Assembly (NCBI RefSeq): GCF_011753055.1
Contig: NZ_VWWJ01000009.1
Coordinates: 1-64,000, forward strand
From: Burkholderia sp. Ax-1719
GTDB lineage: Bacteria > Pseudomonadota > Gammaproteobacteria > Burkholderiales > Burkholderiaceae
Length of the DNA: 64,000 nt
Direction of reading: 5' to 3'
Shown: positions 35,040 through 45,137 of the stretch, in pieces
Layout of the letters: every line of letters begins with the position of its first letter
How positions within the stretch are numbered: the stretch's first letter is position 1
The notes under the pieces: model-generated
The model's input: only the letters and a program-made list of their open reading frames with translations
The model's database searches: none
What the model was told of the DNA's origin: nothing
Translations under genes and position numbers: made by a program

Positions 35040-36389
35040 TCAGAACAGCGGCGCGGAGCGCAGCGCATTGACTTCCTTCACCGACACCGGCGCGCCGTGA
35101 TTGCCCCACGCCGTGCGGATATAGGTGACCACGGCGGCCACTTCTTCATCCGAGAGCGATTGCGCGAATGGCGGCATGCCGTAGGGCATCGGATTCTTTC
35201 TGGTGCCTGGCGCATAGCCGCCGTTGAGCACCATGCGAATGGGATTGACCGCCGAATTCATCTGGATCGACTGGTTGTTCGCCAGCGGCGGGAAATGCGG
35301 CAGCTTGCCCTGACCTTCGGTCGCGTGGCAGACGGCGCACTGCGCCTCGTAAATTTTCTTGCCGAGCGGCGCGAGCCGGTTCGCTTCTTCGTTGACGAAC
35401 TGGCTCTTGGGCGATTTATCGACTTCGTTCGAATGGCCCGGCAGCGATTTCAGATAGACGGCTACCGCGCGCACGTCGTCTTCGGTGAGGTACTGGAAGC
35501 TGTCGTAGACCACTTCGGCCATCGGGCCGTACACCGCGCCGCGATTCGACACACCCGCGTGCAGCAGATCGACGATATCGTCGATGCTCCAGTCGCCCAG
35601 ACCCGCTTCCTTGTTCGAGGTGAGCGAGGGCGCGTACCAGTTCTGCAGCGGAATCAGGCCGCCCTGGAATTCCTTCGAGGCGGAATTGCCGCCCAGCGCG
35701 TTGATTTCCGTGTGGCACATCGTGCAGTGTCCGAGGCCTTCGACCAGATACGCGCCGCGATTCCATTCGACCGATTGTTTCGGATCAGGCTTGAATTCGC
35801 CCGCGCGGAAGAACAGCGCGCGCCAGCCGATCAGCAGCGAACGCTGGTTATATGGAAAGCGCAGCGTATGCGCGCGATTGGGCTGATGTACGGGCTGCGT
35901 GGACATCAGATACGCATAGATCGCATCGGAGTCGGCGCGCGTGACTTTGGTGTACGAGGCGAACGGCATCGCGGGATAGAGCAGCGTGCCGTCGCGCGAT
36001 TTGCCTTCGTGCAGCATGCGGAAGAACTCGTCCGCGTTCCATGCGCCGATGCCGTAGGTCTTGTCCGAAGAGATATTCGGCGTGTAGAGCGTGCCGAACG
36101 GCGTTTCCATCGGCCGCCCGCCGCCGAACATCTGCTGCGACGGCACCGTATGGCAAGCGATGCAATCGCCCGCGCGTGCGAGGTATTCGCCGCGCGCGAT
36201 CTGCATGGCGCCCGCCGCTGTGGGTTTGGCGTTGGCGGTTGCGGCGGCGGCTGCTGCGCTGGCGGCATCGGCGGCGTTGGCCGTAGGCGCGGCGGTTTGT
36301 GCATGCGCGTTCAGCGTTACGGCAAAGCACACGGCCAGCGGCGCAATCAGCGAAACGATGAGGGATCGAAGTTTTCGCACTTTTCGCAC
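35040..36389 (-). CDS. Triheme cytochrome c, alcohol-dehydrogenase-subunit type
   Basis: 449 residues from GTG 36389, with GAGG 7 bases upstream; an upstream extension to 36485 would overlap the previous gene. Signal peptide to about residue 30 (LNAHAQT), then an alanine-rich linker. Three heme c sites: CIACH, CTMCH and CAVCH, spaced about 150 residues apart as in the cytochrome subunit of membrane alcohol and gluconate dehydrogenases. With no dehydrogenase next to it, and oxidase genes directly downstream, it more likely feeds electrons to the oxidase. Confidence 0.87.
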   Translation of the reverse strand: MRKVRKLRSLIVSLIAPLAVCFAVTLNAHAQTAAPTANAADAASAAAAAATANAKPTAAGAMQIARGEYLARAGDCIACHTVPSQQMFGGGRPMETPFGTLYTPNISSDKTYGIGAWNADEFFRMLHEGKSRDGTLLYPAMPFASYTKVTRADSDAIYAYLMSTQPVHQPNRAHTLRFPYNQRSLLIGWRALFFRAGEFKPDPKQSVEWNRGAYLVEGLGHCTMCHTEINALGGNSASKEFQGGLIPLQNWYAPSLTSNKEAGLGDWSIDDIVDLLHAGVSNRGAVYGPMAEVVYDSFQYLTEDDVRAVAVYLKSLPGHSNEVDKSPKSQFVNEEANRLAPLGKKIYEAQCAVCHATEGQGKLPHFPPLANNQSIQMNSAVNPIRMVLNGGYAPGTRKNPMPYGMPPFAQSLSDEEVAAVVTYIRTAWGNHGAPVSVKEVNALRSAPLF

Positions 36390-36402
36390 GACGAGGCCTC
36401 GG

Positions 36403-37116
36403 CTAGTGGGGAACGCTGCCGCACGCGAGCGGCAGCGGCGCGGGCGCAGCAGGCGTCGGATCTGCGGGCGCGGGCTGCGCGGCAAGCCAGGCGGCGATGG
36501 CCGTGATGTCGTGCTCGGCCAGATGCGAGGCGATGTCGTGCATGCAGTCCGGGCTGGCGGCGCGGCGCGTGCCGTAGCGGAATGCGCCCAGTTGCGCGCT
36601 GATGTACTCCGCGTGCAACCCCAGCAGGCCTGGAATCGCAGGCTGCATGCCGGTCAGCGACGCGCCGTGGCAGGCCGCGCAGGCGGGCACGTTGCGCTCG
36701 GGCGCGCCGTTGGTCACGAGCGATTTGCCGAGCGCGAGCGTGGCGGCGTCGACCTTGGGCGTGGCGGGCAGCGGATAGGGCGGATGCTGCTGCGCGAAGA
36801 ATTCGGCGATCTGCTTGAGGTAGGCGTCGGGCAGATACGCGAGTAGATAGTTCATCGGCGGATAGCTGCGGCCGCCGTCACGGAACGCGATGAGCTGGTT
36901 GTAGAGATAGCCCGCGGGCTTGCCCGAGAGGCGCGGGAAGTAGTCGTTGTCGGTGCCTTCGCCATGTGCGCCGTGGCATGCGGCGCAGCCCATCACGCGG
37001 GCCTGCATGGTGTCGGGCGCGCGCTCGGCGGGCGGCGCGGCATGGGATGCCACGCCGGGCAGCACAGTCGCCAGGGTGAGGGCGCTGAGGACAACGCGGA
37101 CGATGCGATTTCTCAA
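36403..37116 (-). CDS. Di-heme cytochrome c4
   Basis: 237 residues from TTG 37116. This start is chosen because GAGGG ends about 6 bases before it and it gives a good signal peptide (MRNRIVRVVLSALTLA, cleaved near SHAAP); the frame runs on to 37155 without better support. Two heme c sites, both CAACH, in tandem c4-type domains. First gene of the leftward oxidase operon, 13 bases before the triheme cytochrome. Confidence 0.85.
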   Translation of the reverse strand: MRNRIVRVVLSALTLATVLPGVASHAAPPAERAPDTMQARVMGCAACHGAHGEGTDNDYFPRLSGKPAGYLYNQLIAFRDGGRSYPPMNYLLAYLPDAYLKQIAEFFAQQHPPYPLPATPKVDAATLALGKSLVTNGAPERNVPACAACHGASLTGMQPAIPGLLGLHAEYISAQLGAFRYGTRRAASPDCMHDIASHLAEHDITAIAAWLAAQPAPADPTPAAPAPLPLACGSVPH

Positions 37117-37551
37117 TGATTCCCTCGTGGCGGAATGTGGCGGGCACAAACGCAATGCGATTCGGTATCAGTTGAGGCGTCGTCCGGTGGGTGTGGGGAA
37201 CCTGGCGCGCATCCTCTGGTGGCAGATTATGGGCAAAAAGACGATCTGTCGAGACGAAGGTGTGCAAGGGCGTTTGAGCGATTCTTTACATTTAGCCCTT
37301 GAAAATAGACGTTTGCTAACGCGAAGGTTGAATGTGTGATAGATGATCGATATCGATTGACATGGATTCCTAATTATCTGACCGAACCGTGATGGATAAG
37401 CGACGCGGCGAGGAGGCGCTCGCAGCAGCATAGGCCGCAGCGCAAGTTGTCCGATGTCTTTCGCCTTGAACGACCCAGCCGCAGCGTCCCCGCTCACGGA
37501 GTTGTCCGACGACGTATAATGGTGCGAAACCCGCATACCAAGGAGAGGACG
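37117..37551. other. Intergenic region between the oxidase operon and the gntR-type gene
   Basis: 435 bases with no supported gene. It must hold the leftward oxidase promoter; the run around 37300-37380 is AT-rich. The right end holds the GntR-type operator candidates at 37445 and 37499. The frame open upstream of 37552 has no ribosome site. Confidence 0.4.
37499..37517 (+). promoter_or_regulatory. GntR-type operator candidate before the regulator gene
   Basis: GTTGTCCGACGACGTA (37501-37516) closely matches two sites upstream of the divergent catabolic genes (GTTGTACGATGACATA and GTTGTCTGATGACATC, read on the minus strand). A weaker copy GTTGTCCGATGTCTTT starts at 37446. It overlaps the likely -10 (TATAAT, 37515-37520), so autorepression is expected. 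Confidence 0.6.
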
Positions 37552-38301
37552 ATGGCCGATCCGCTCGCCGCGCCCATGCTCAACCGTCCACCCCGCAATC
37601 GCAATCTCGCCGAACACGTCGTCAACTACGTCAACGAGCAGATCGCTTCGCGCTCACTCAAACCCGGCGACAAGCTGCCGACCGAAAGCTCGCTCATGAC
37701 CTTGCTGGGCGTGAGCCGCACTGTCGTGCGCGAAGCCATTTCACGCCTGCAGGCCATGTCGGTGATTGAGACGCGTCATGGCATCGGCAGCTTCGTGCTG
37801 GAGCCGCGCCGCGAACCGCTCGATCTCGACGTCGTGCCCGCGAGCACGCTCAACGATCTGCTTTCGGTGCTCGAATTGCGCATCAGCCTCGAAACCGAAT
37901 GCGCGGGGCTTGCCGCGCAGCGCGCGAGCGAGCGCGATCTCGCGAATATCCGCACGGCGCTCGACGCGATTTCGTCGGCCACGCGCGCGGGTGGTGATAG
38001 CGCGGGTGCGGATCTGCAGTTTCACGTTTCCGTGGCGCGCGCCACCGGCAACCGATATTTCGTCGATATCCTCACGCAAATGGGCGCGGCGCTGATTCCG
38101 CGTCATCGCATCGACTCGGCGGGCATTGCGCACAGCGATCCGAAGGCCTACGCCGAACTCGTCAATCGCGAGCACGAGAGCATTTTCGAAGCGATCGCGC
38201 GTCAGGATCCTGAAGGCGCGCGCGCCGCGATGCGCATGCATCTGTCGAGCAGCCGCGAGCGGCTGCGCCGCGCGGCGGCAGCGGCGGGCGAAACGGCCTG
38301 A
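37552..38301 (+). CDS. GntR-family (FadR subfamily) regulator of glucarate catabolism
   Basis: 249 residues from ATG 37552, AAGGAG upstream. Winged helix about 18-85, with GDKLPTESSLMTLLGVSRTVVREAI (in part); then an FCD effector domain with the Asp/His metal or ligand pocket (LQFHVSVARATGN, REHESIFEAIARQD). The FadR branch usually represses sugar-acid catabolism and is released by a pathway intermediate. Operator-like repeats before this gene and in the ALDH-MFS intergenic region tie it to the neighbouring glucarate genes. It converges on the dehydrogenase gene. Confidence 0.9.
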   Translation: MADPLAAPMLNRPPRNRNLAEHVVNYVNEQIASRSLKPGDKLPTESSLMTLLGVSRTVVREAISRLQAMSVIETRHGIGSFVLEPRREPLDLDVVPASTLNDLLSVLELRISLETECAGLAAQRASERDLANIRTALDAISSATRAGGDSAGADLQFHVSVARATGNRYFVDILTQMGAALIPRHRIDSAGIAHSDPKAYAELVNREHESIFEAIARQDPEGARAAMRMHLSSSRERLRRAAAAAGETA

Positions 38302-38338
38302 AGCGTACAAGCGCGTAGAAAGCACAAGCGCCTATAAA

Positions 38339-38377
38339 AAATCGGCGGCCGGATGGTAAGCATCCGGCCGCCGATTT
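38339..38377. terminator. Bidirectional terminator between gntR and the dehydrogenase gene
   Basis: A perfect 17-base stem (38339-38355 with 38361-38377) around a GTAAG loop. T-rich tails follow on both strands (TTTCGTTT on plus, TTTTTTATAGG on minus), so it can end both converging transcripts. Confidence 0.85.
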
Positions 38378-38399
38378 CGTTTGCGCGCCGCGTGACGGC

Positions 38400-39983
38400 T
38401 TAGCCGCGCACGAGTTCGCCGTTCTTGCGCCGCCACAGTTCAAGCGGATTGCTATCGGCGAGCGCCTCGGGCAGCAGGCCCGCCGGGAAGTCCTGATAGC
38501 ACACCGGACGCAGGAAGCGCTCGATCGCGCTCGTGCCGACCGAGGTCGCGCGGCTATCGGACGTTGCCGGGAACGGCCCGCCGTGCACCATCGCGTGCGT
38601 GACCTCGACGCCGGTCGGGAAACCGTTGACGAGCAGTCGGCCCGCCTTGCGCTCCAGGATGGTAACGAGGCGCTGTGCAACGGGCAGGTCGTCGTTGTCC
38701 ATCTGGATCGTCGCGGTCAACTGGCCCGCGAAGTGTTCCGCCACCGCCAGCAGTTCCGCTTCGTCCTTGCAGCGCACCAGCGTCGAAGCCGGGCCGAACA
38801 CTTCGTCTTCGAGCGCGGGCTGGGCGAGGAAGGTCTGCGCATCGGTGACGAACAGGGCGGCGCATGCCTGGTTCGGGCCGCTTTCCGGCTGGCCTTGCGC
38901 GATCGCGCTCACACCGGGCGTTCGCGCGAGGCGCTGGGCGCCTTGTTCGTACGCCGCGTGGATGCCAGCCGTGAGCATGGTCTGCGCGGGCTTGCCGCCG
39001 AGCGCGCCAGTTGCCGTGTCGACGAATTGCGCGAGCGCCGGGCTGTCGATGGCAATCGCGAGACCGGGATTCGTGCAGAACTGCCCCGCGCCCAGCACCA
39101 GCGAATCGACGAAACCTTGCGCGATGGCCGCACCGCGCGCCGCGAGCGCCTGCGGCAGCAGGAACACCGGGTTGATGCTGCTCATCTCCGCGTAGACGGG
39201 AATGGGCTCGGGGCGCTGCGCGGCAATGCGCATGAGCGCCGTGCCGCCCGCGCGCGAGCCTGTGAAGCCCACCGCCTTGATGGCCGGATGCGCAACCAGC
39301 GCTTCGCCCACGGTGCGGCCCGCGCCGACGATCAGCGAGAACACGCCTTCGGGCAGGCGCATCTCCTTGACGGCCTGCTGGATCACGCGCCCCACCATTT
39401 CCGAGGTACCCAGATGCGCGCCGTGCGCCTTCACGACCACCGGGCAGCCCGCCGCCAGCGCCGCAGCCGTATCGCCGCCCGCCACGGAAAACGCCAGCGG
39501 GAAATTGCTCGCGCCGAACACCGCAACCGGGCCAACGGCGATCTTTTGCAGACGCAGATCGGAGCGCGGCAGCGGCTTGCGATCGGGCAGGGCGGAATCG
39601 AGCGTCGGCGTGAGCCACAGACCTTGACGCACTTCCTGCGCGAACAGTTTCAGCTGACCGACGGTGCGGCCGCGCTCGCCTTCGAGGCGCGCTTTGGGCA
39701 GGCCGGTTTCCGCGTGCGCGCGCTCGGTGAGTGCGTCGCCGAGCGCGGCAATGCCGTCCGCGATGCGTTCGAGGAAGGCCGCGCGCGTGGCGAGCGGCAG
39801 CTTGCGATACGGGTCGAACGCCGCGGCGGCCAGTTCGCAGGCCAGCGCGACATCGTCGGCGTTGCCGGCGCCGAAGGAAGGCTTGGCGATGTCTTCGCCA
39901 GTGGCGGGGTTGAAGGCCAGCAGGGGCGCGTTCGAACCGCGTACGGCACGGCCGCCAATAAGCATTTCGCCGGTGATCTGCAT
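38400..39983 (-). CDS. Alpha-ketoglutarate semialdehyde dehydrogenase
   Basis: 527 residues from ATG 39983. ALDH fold: [17 protein letters not shown] cofactor region near 155, GFTGSRAGG near 250, catalytic Glu in YAEMSSINP and catalytic Cys in [11 protein letters not shown] near 307. The [20 protein letters not shown] pattern (in part) marks the ketoglutarate semialdehyde (2,5-dioxovalerate) dehydrogenases. It oxidises the product of 5-dehydro-4-deoxyglucarate dehydratase to 2-oxoglutarate. Divergent from the transporter gene, with operator-like sites between them. Confidence 0.92.
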   Translation of the reverse strand: MQITGEMLIGGRAVRGSNAPLLAFNPATGEDIAKPSFGAGNADDVALACELAAAAFDPYRKLPLATRAAFLERIADGIAALGDALTERAHAETGLPKARLEGERGRTVGQLKLFAQEVRQGLWLTPTLDSALPDRKPLPRSDLRLQKIAVGPVAVFGASNFPLAFSVAGGDTAAALAAGCPVVVKAHGAHLGTSEMVGRVIQQAVKEMRLPEGVFSLIVGAGRTVGEALVAHPAIKAVGFTGSRAGGTALMRIAAQRPEPIPVYAEMSSINPVFLLPQALAARGAAIAQGFVDSLVLGAGQFCTNPGLAIAIDSPALAQFVDTATGALGGKPAQTMLTAGIHAAYEQGAQRLARTPGVSAIAQGQPESGPNQACAALFVTDAQTFLAQPALEDEVFGPASTLVRCKDEAELLAVAEHFAGQLTATIQMDNDDLPVAQRLVTILERKAGRLLVNGFPTGVEVTHAMVHGGPFPATSDSRATSVGTSAIERFLRPVCYQDFPAGLLPEALADSNPLELWRRKNGELVRG

Positions 39984-40009
39984 GTCGTCTCCTGACGCAG
40001 TGAGTTGAG

Positions 40010-40030
40010 TTATGTCATCGTACAACATAA
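40010..40030 (-). promoter_or_regulatory. GntR-type operator candidate near the dehydrogenase start
   Basis: The minus strand reads GTTGTACGATGACATA in a near-palindromic TTATGT...ACATAA setting, 27 bases before the dehydrogenase ATG. It matches the site at 37501. Confidence 0.6.
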
Positions 40031-40133
40031 GCATGGCGCGATACAATCTCGACGCCTGAAAGCCCCGTACGGCGCATAAAATCAGCAAATAAAGGGTAAA
40101 CACCACGTTGGAGTTGTCGGATGGCTTGGCTAT

Positions 40134-40152
40134 GATGTCATCAGACAACGTA
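40134..40152 (-). promoter_or_regulatory. GntR-type operator candidate near the transporter start
   Basis: The minus strand reads GTTGTCTGATGACATC, 35 bases before the transporter ATG. A weaker copy, GTTGTCGGATGG, is on the plus strand at 40113. Together with 40010 it would let one repressor control both divergent units. Confidence 0.6.
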
Positions 40153-40186
40153 CCACGGTGCTCGACACCGACAGGAGACAACCTCG

Positions 40187-41524
40187 ATGTCCGCTAACGC
40201 CACCCGCTATGACGAGCTGCTGGATTCAGCCAGCGCCAAGGTCATGCGGCATGTCCTGCCGCTGTTTCTGATCATGTTCATCGCGAACTATATCGACCGT
40301 GTGAACGTCGGTTTCGCCAATACCCACATGGAAGCCGATCTGGGGCTGTCGGCGGCGGCGTATGGGCTGGGCAGCGGGTTGTTTTTCATCGGTTACGCGC
40401 TGTTCGAAGTGCCGTCGAACATGCTGATGCAGAAGTTCGGCGCGCGCGCCTGGCTCACCCGGATCATGGGGACGTGGGGCATCGTCGCGGCGTCCATGGC
40501 CTTCGTGCGAAACGACACCTCGTTCTATCTGCTGCGTTTCCTGCTGGGCATTGCGGAAGCGGGCTTCTTTCCGGGCGTGGTCTATTACTTCGCGCAGTGG
40601 CTGCCGCAGAAGGAGCGCGGCAAGGCCGTGGCGGTGTTCCTCGCGGGATCGGCGTTCGCCTCGGTGCTGTCGGGGCCGGTCACGGGCGCGCTGCTTTCGG
40701 TGCGCGGTCTGGGTTTCGCTGGCTGGCAGTGGATGTTCCTGATCGAAGGCGCGTTTTCCATCGTGCTGTGTGCGGCGAGCTGGCTGATCCTCAAGTCGCG
40801 CATCCGTGACGCTCACTGGCTCACGGGCGACGAGCAGGGCGCGCTCGAAACCTATATGGCCCGCGAGCAGGCCGAGCGTGAAGCCGCCACGGGCGCCCAT
40901 GTGCCGGTCATGCGTCTGCTGCGCGATCCGCAGATCGTGCTGTTCTGTTTCCTCTATTTTGCGATCCAGCTGACGATCTACGCGGCCACCTTCTGGCTGC
41001 CCACCATCATCCGCAAGATGGGCGGCCTGACGGACTTCCAGGTGGGCCTCTACAACGCGATTCCGTGGATGATCGCCATCGTTGCGATGTACTGCTTCGC
41101 GCTGCTTTCCGCGAAGTATCGCCATCAGCAACGCTGGCTGGCGCTTACGCTGGTGATCGCCGCGTGCGGGCTGTTTGCGTCGACCTCGGCGGATCCGGTG
41201 TTCTCGTTTGTCGCGATCTGTTTTTCGGCGATCGGTTTCAAGGCGGCTTCGTCGCTGTTCTGGCCGCTGCCGCAGGGCTATCTGGATGCCCGCGTCGCCG
41301 CTGGCGTGATCGCGCTGATCAATTCGCTGGGCAATCTGGGCGGTTTCTTCGCACCGGCCACTTTCGGTTATCTGCAGCAGCACACCGGTTCGATTACGGG
41401 CGGGCTGTATGGGTTGGGCGTGACGTCGCTGATTGCCGCCGCGGCCGCCTTCCTTGCGCGCAACAAACCGTCGCGGCGCGCGTTCACCGACGAAGCGGAA
41501 TCGGTCCATCGTGGCGCACACTGA
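40187..41524 (+). CDS. MFS transporter, anion:cation symporter (glucarate-type) family
   Basis: 445 residues with 12 predicted membrane helices. [15 protein letters not shown] near residue 28 is the hallmark of the ACS branch; [19 protein letters not shown] (about 113-131) is its second motif. The family includes the D-glucarate/galactarate proton symporters GudP and GarP. The surrounding genes make a hexarate or its lactone the likely substrate. First gene of a four-gene rightward operon. Confidence 0.9.
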   Translation: MSANATRYDELLDSASAKVMRHVLPLFLIMFIANYIDRVNVGFANTHMEADLGLSAAAYGLGSGLFFIGYALFEVPSNMLMQKFGARAWLTRIMGTWGIVAASMAFVRNDTSFYLLRFLLGIAEAGFFPGVVYYFAQWLPQKERGKAVAVFLAGSAFASVLSGPVTGALLSVRGLGFAGWQWMFLIEGAFSIVLCAASWLILKSRIRDAHWLTGDEQGALETYMAREQAEREAATGAHVPVMRLLRDPQIVLFCFLYFAIQLTIYAATFWLPTIIRKMGGLTDFQVGLYNAIPWMIAIVAMYCFALLSAKYRHQQRWLALTLVIAACGLFASTSADPVFSFVAICFSAIGFKAASSLFWPLPQGYLDARVAAGVIALINSLGNLGGFFAPATFGYLQQHTGSITGGLYGLGVTSLIAAAAAFLARNKPSRRAFTDEAESVHRGAH

Positions 41525-41574
41525 TGCCTTTATGCTGCATCTGGCCCACGACTGAACTGAAAAGGACACGACTC

Positions 41575-42648
41575 ATGCAAGACCGCTACTTCGTCTACGT
41601 TTCGAACGCCAATGACGGCGAGATCGACGTGCTGCATCTGGACGCCAACGCCGCCGGGCTCACGCCGCATGCGCGCACGGCTATCGCGCCCACCGTCATG
41701 CCGATGGCGCTTACGCCGGATCGCCAGCATCTCTACGCCGTCACGCGCGGCACGGATCTGCATCTGTATCGCTACGCCATTGACGCGCAGAGCGGCACGC
41801 TGACCACGCTCGGGCGCGCGCCGCTCGATTCGAGCTTCGCCTATCTGTGCGCCGATCCGCTGGGCCGCTTCGTGCTGGGCGCGTCGTATGGCGAGCATCG
41901 CGTCTGTCTGTATCGCGTGAAGGACCTTGAAAACGGTCTGGGCGCGCCGCTGCAAACCGTCGAAGGCATCCAGAACGCGCACGCCGTGATCGTCTCGCCC
42001 GATGGCCGCTTCGCCTATGCCTCGTCGCTGGGTAGCGACCGCGTGTTCTGCTTCGCGCTGGAAGACGAAGGACGTCTACGCGAGATCGGCACGGTGGATC
42101 TGGGCAAGGGCTTCGGGCCGCGTCATCTGTGTCTGTCGCCCGATGGCAACACGCTTTACGTACTGAGCGAATTCCGCGCGACCGTGGTCGTGCTGGCGCG
42201 CGACGCGCAAAGCGGCGAACTCACGCTGCGACATGTCTCGCCGCGTGCCGCCGACCTCGCGCATCTGAACGACGGCTTTGCGCGTCCCAGTTCGTCGGAC
42301 CCGGTCCAGCCCGATCCCGCCGAACTGGCAAAGCTGGTCTGGGCCGCCGACATCCACGTCTCGCCCGATGGCCGCTTTGTCTACGCGTCGGAGCGCACCA
42401 CCAGCCGTCTGCTGACCTACGCCGTGCAGCCGGACGGCTCGCTCGACTACGCGGGTTTTGTCGATACCGAAACCCAGCCGCGCGGTTTCCGCCTCGACCC
42501 GTCGGGCCGCTTCGCGGTGGCGTGCGGGGAGAAGTCTCCGCATGTCTCGCTGTATCGCGTCGATGCACAAAGCGGCGCGCTCACGCTCGCTGCGCGTTGC
42601 GCGGGCGGGCATGGCGCGAACTGGGTGGAAATCGTCGCCGCACCTTGA
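41575..42648 (+). CDS. Lactonase, 7-bladed beta-propeller (6-phosphogluconolactonase-like)
   Basis: 357 residues from ATG 41575 with AAAGGA upstream. Repeated blade motifs VSPDGRFAYASSLGSDRV, LSPDGNTLYVLSEF, VSPDGRFVYASERTTSR and LDPSGRFAVACGEKSPHV identify the Lactonase/Pgl family. In a glucarate operon it most likely opens glucaro-lactone, the product of uronate dehydrogenase, to glucarate, rather than serving the pentose phosphate pathway. No signal peptide. Confidence 0.87.
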   Translation: MQDRYFVYVSNANDGEIDVLHLDANAAGLTPHARTAIAPTVMPMALTPDRQHLYAVTRGTDLHLYRYAIDAQSGTLTTLGRAPLDSSFAYLCADPLGRFVLGASYGEHRVCLYRVKDLENGLGAPLQTVEGIQNAHAVIVSPDGRFAYASSLGSDRVFCFALEDEGRLREIGTVDLGKGFGPRHLCLSPDGNTLYVLSEFRATVVVLARDAQSGELTLRHVSPRAADLAHLNDGFARPSSSDPVQPDPAELAKLVWAADIHVSPDGRFVYASERTTSRLLTYAVQPDGSLDYAGFVDTETQPRGFRLDPSGRFAVACGEKSPHVSLYRVDAQSGALTLAARCAGGHGANWVEIVAAP

Positions 42649-42714
42649 ATTGATTCGATTGATCGACTGGCGCTGGTGTTTCGCTCGCGCCGCTTTTAGA
42701 CAGGTAATGCTTTC

Positions 42715-44064
42715 ATGACCACACAAAACGTCCAGCCGAATGCGACTCCCGTCGTGACCGAACTGCGCGTCGTGCCCGTCGCGGGCCGCGACAGCATGCT
42801 GATGAACCTCTCCGGTGCGCACGGTCCGTTCTTCACGCGCAACGTCGTGCTGCTGCGCGACAGCGCGGGCAATACGGGCATCGGCGAAGTGCCGGGCGGC
42901 GAGGCGATCCGCAAGACGCTCGACGACGCGCGAGCGTTCGTGGTCGGCCAGTCGATCGGCAATCTCCAGGCGGTGCTCAACACGGTGCGCAAGCAGTTCG
43001 CGGACCGCGATTCGGGCGGCCGCGGCCTGCAGACCTTCGATCTGCGCACCACGATTCACGCGGTGACGGCGCTTGAAGCCGCGCTGCTCGATCTGCTCGG
43101 CCAGCATCTGGGCGTGCCGGTTGCCGCGCTGCTGGGCGAAGGGCAGCAGCGCAGCGAAGTGGAGATGCTCGGTTATCTGTTCTTTATCGGTGATCGCAAC
43201 AAAACGGATCTGGAGTACGCGAGCGGCGCCGATGGCCGTGACGACTGGGAGCGCCTGCGCACGGAAGTGGCGATGACGCCGGAAGCCGTGGTTCGTCTGG
43301 CCGAAGCCGCGAAGGCGCGTTACGGCTTCAACGATTTCAAGCTCAAGGGCGGCGTGCTGGCGGGCGACGCGGAAATGGAAGCGGCGACGGCGCTGGCCGA
43401 ACGTTTCCCGGAAGCGCGCGTGACGCTCGATCCGAACGGCGCGTGGTCGCTGGCGGAAGCAATCCGCCTGTGCCGCGACAAGCACGATGTGCTCGCTTAC
43501 GCGGAAGACCCGTGCGGCGCGGAAAACGGCTACTCGGGCCGCGAAGTGATGGCCGAATTCCGCCGTGCGACTGGCCTGCCGACGGCCACCAACATGATCG
43601 CCACCGACTGGCGTCAGATGGGTCACGCGATCCAGTTGCAGTCGGTCGATATTCCGCTGGCGGACCCGCACTTCTGGACCATGCAGGGATCGGTGCGCGT
43701 CGCGCAGATGTGCAACGACTGGGGCCTCACGTGGGGTTCACACTCGAATAATCACTTCGATATTTCGCTGGCGATGTTCACGCATGTGGCCGCCGCCGCG
43801 CCCGGCAAGATCACCGCGATCGACACGCACTGGATCTGGCAGGACGGCCAGCGCCTCACGCGCGATCCGTTGCAGATCGTCGGCGGCAAGGTGCAGGTGC
43901 CGCAGAAGCCAGGACTCGGCATCGAGATCGATCTCGACGAACTGGAAAAGGCGCATGCGCTGTATCAGCAGCATGGGTTGGGCGCGCGCGACGACGCCGT
44001 CGCCATGCAATACCTGATTCCCGACTGGAAATTCGACAACAAGCGTCCGTGCCTGGTGCGTTGA
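42715..44064 (+). CDS. gudD: D-Glucarate dehydratase
   Basis: 449 residues, matching GudD (446 in E. coli). Enolase superfamily: capping domain with GHPFF-like AHGPFFTRN, then the barrel with FKLKGG (the KxK base), TLDPNGAWS and AEDPCGAE (magnesium acids), TNMIATDW and [12 protein letters not shown] (the catalytic His). It removes water from D-glucarate to give 5-dehydro-4-deoxy-D-glucarate, the substrate of the next gene. Some family members also act on L-idarate; specificity cannot be fixed from sequence alone. Confidence 0.95.
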   Translation: MTTQNVQPNATPVVTELRVVPVAGRDSMLMNLSGAHGPFFTRNVVLLRDSAGNTGIGEVPGGEAIRKTLDDARAFVVGQSIGNLQAVLNTVRKQFADRDSGGRGLQTFDLRTTIHAVTALEAALLDLLGQHLGVPVAALLGEGQQRSEVEMLGYLFFIGDRNKTDLEYASGADGRDDWERLRTEVAMTPEAVVRLAEAAKARYGFNDFKLKGGVLAGDAEMEAATALAERFPEARVTLDPNGAWSLAEAIRLCRDKHDVLAYAEDPCGAENGYSGREVMAEFRRATGLPTATNMIATDWRQMGHAIQLQSVDIPLADPHFWTMQGSVRVAQMCNDWGLTWGSHSNNHFDISLAMFTHVAAAAPGKITAIDTHWIWQDGQRLTRDPLQIVGGKVQVPQKPGLGIEIDLDELEKAHALYQQHGLGARDDAVAMQYLIPDWKFDNKRPCLVR

Positions 44065-44141
44065 ACGCGCGCTAAGTCCGCGCTGAACGTTGCGACAAAA
44101 CACATTTACCGATTAATCGACAGATTCAAAGGATCACCACC

Positions 44142-45059
44142 ATGACCACTCCGCAAGAACTCAAGCAAATCGTCTCCGAAGGCCTGCTTTCGTTTCCCGT
44201 CACCGACTTCGACGCGCAGGGCAACTTCCGCGCCGACACCTACGCCGAGCGCCTCGAATGGCTGGCGCCGTACGGCGCGAGCGCGCTGTTCGCGGCGGGC
44301 GGCACGGGCGAATTTTTCTCGCTGACGAAGAGTGAATACTCGCAGGTCATCAAGACCGCGACGGAAACCTGCAAGGGCAAGGTGCCGATCCTGGCAGGCG
44401 CGGGCGGCGCGACGCGCGTGGCCATCGAGTACGCCCAGGAAGCGGAGCGCAACGGCGCGCAGGGCATTCTGCTGATGCCGCACTACCTGACCGAAGCGTC
44501 GCAGGAAGGCATCGCGAAGCACGCGGAAGAGGTCTGCAAGGCCGTGCCGAACATGGGCGTGATCATCTACAATCGCGCCAATTCGAAGCTCAACGCCGAC
44601 ATGCTCGAACAGCTCGCCGACCGTTGCCCGAACCTGATCGGATTCAAGGATGGCGTGGGCGAGATCGAAGCGATGGTGACGATCCGCCGTCGTCTGGGCG
44701 ACCGCTTCTCGTACCTGGGCGGTCTGCCCACGGCGGAAGTCTACGCGGCGGCGTACAAGGCGCTGGGCGTGCCGGTGTACTCGTCGGCGGTGTTCAACTT
44801 CATTCCGAAGACGGCGATGGACTTCTACCGCGCGATTGCCGCCGATGACCACGCAACGGTCGGCAAGCTGATCGACGAATTCTTCCTGCCGTATCTGGCG
44901 ATCCGCAATCGTCGCGCCGGTTACGCGGTGAGCATCGTCAAGGCGGGCGCGAAGCTGGTGGGCCACGACGCGGGCCCGGTGCGTGCGCCGCTGACCGATC
45001 TGAACGAAGAAGAACTGGCGCAGCTCGACGCGCTCATCAAGAAGCTGGGCGCGCAGTAA
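44142..45059 (+). CDS. kdgD: 5-Dehydro-4-deoxyglucarate dehydratase
   Basis: 305 residues, AAGGA upstream. Dihydrodipicolinate-synthase-family barrel with [14 protein letters not shown] near residue 52, NRAN (Tyr-containing IIYNRAN) near 143 and [10 protein letters not shown] near 168, where the Lys forms the Schiff base. It dehydrates and decarboxylates 5-dehydro-4-deoxyglucarate to 2,5-dioxovalerate, which the divergent dehydrogenase oxidises to 2-oxoglutarate. Last gene of the operon; a strong hairpin follows. Confidence 0.94.
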   Translation: MTTPQELKQIVSEGLLSFPVTDFDAQGNFRADTYAERLEWLAPYGASALFAAGGTGEFFSLTKSEYSQVIKTATETCKGKVPILAGAGGATRVAIEYAQEAERNGAQGILLMPHYLTEASQEGIAKHAEEVCKAVPNMGVIIYNRANSKLNADMLEQLADRCPNLIGFKDGVGEIEAMVTIRRRLGDRFSYLGGLPTAEVYAAAYKALGVPVYSSAVFNFIPKTAMDFYRAIAADDHATVGKLIDEFFLPYLAIRNRRAGYAVSIVKAGAKLVGHDAGPVRAPLTDLNEEELAQLDALIKKLGAQ

Positions 45060-45078
45060 GGCAGGGCAGGTAACAAGG

Positions 45079-45117
45079 CAACAGGCCCGCGAGCTGGGAT
45101 GGCTCGCGGGCCTGTTG
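45079..45117. terminator. Bidirectional hairpin after kdgD
   Basis: CAACAGGCCCGCGAGC (45079-45094) pairs perfectly with 45102-45117 across a 7-base loop, between converging kdgD and the H-NS-like gene. There is no T-run on either side. Confidence 0.65.
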
Positions 45118-45137
45118 CGCCTGGGGCGTGCTTCCGC

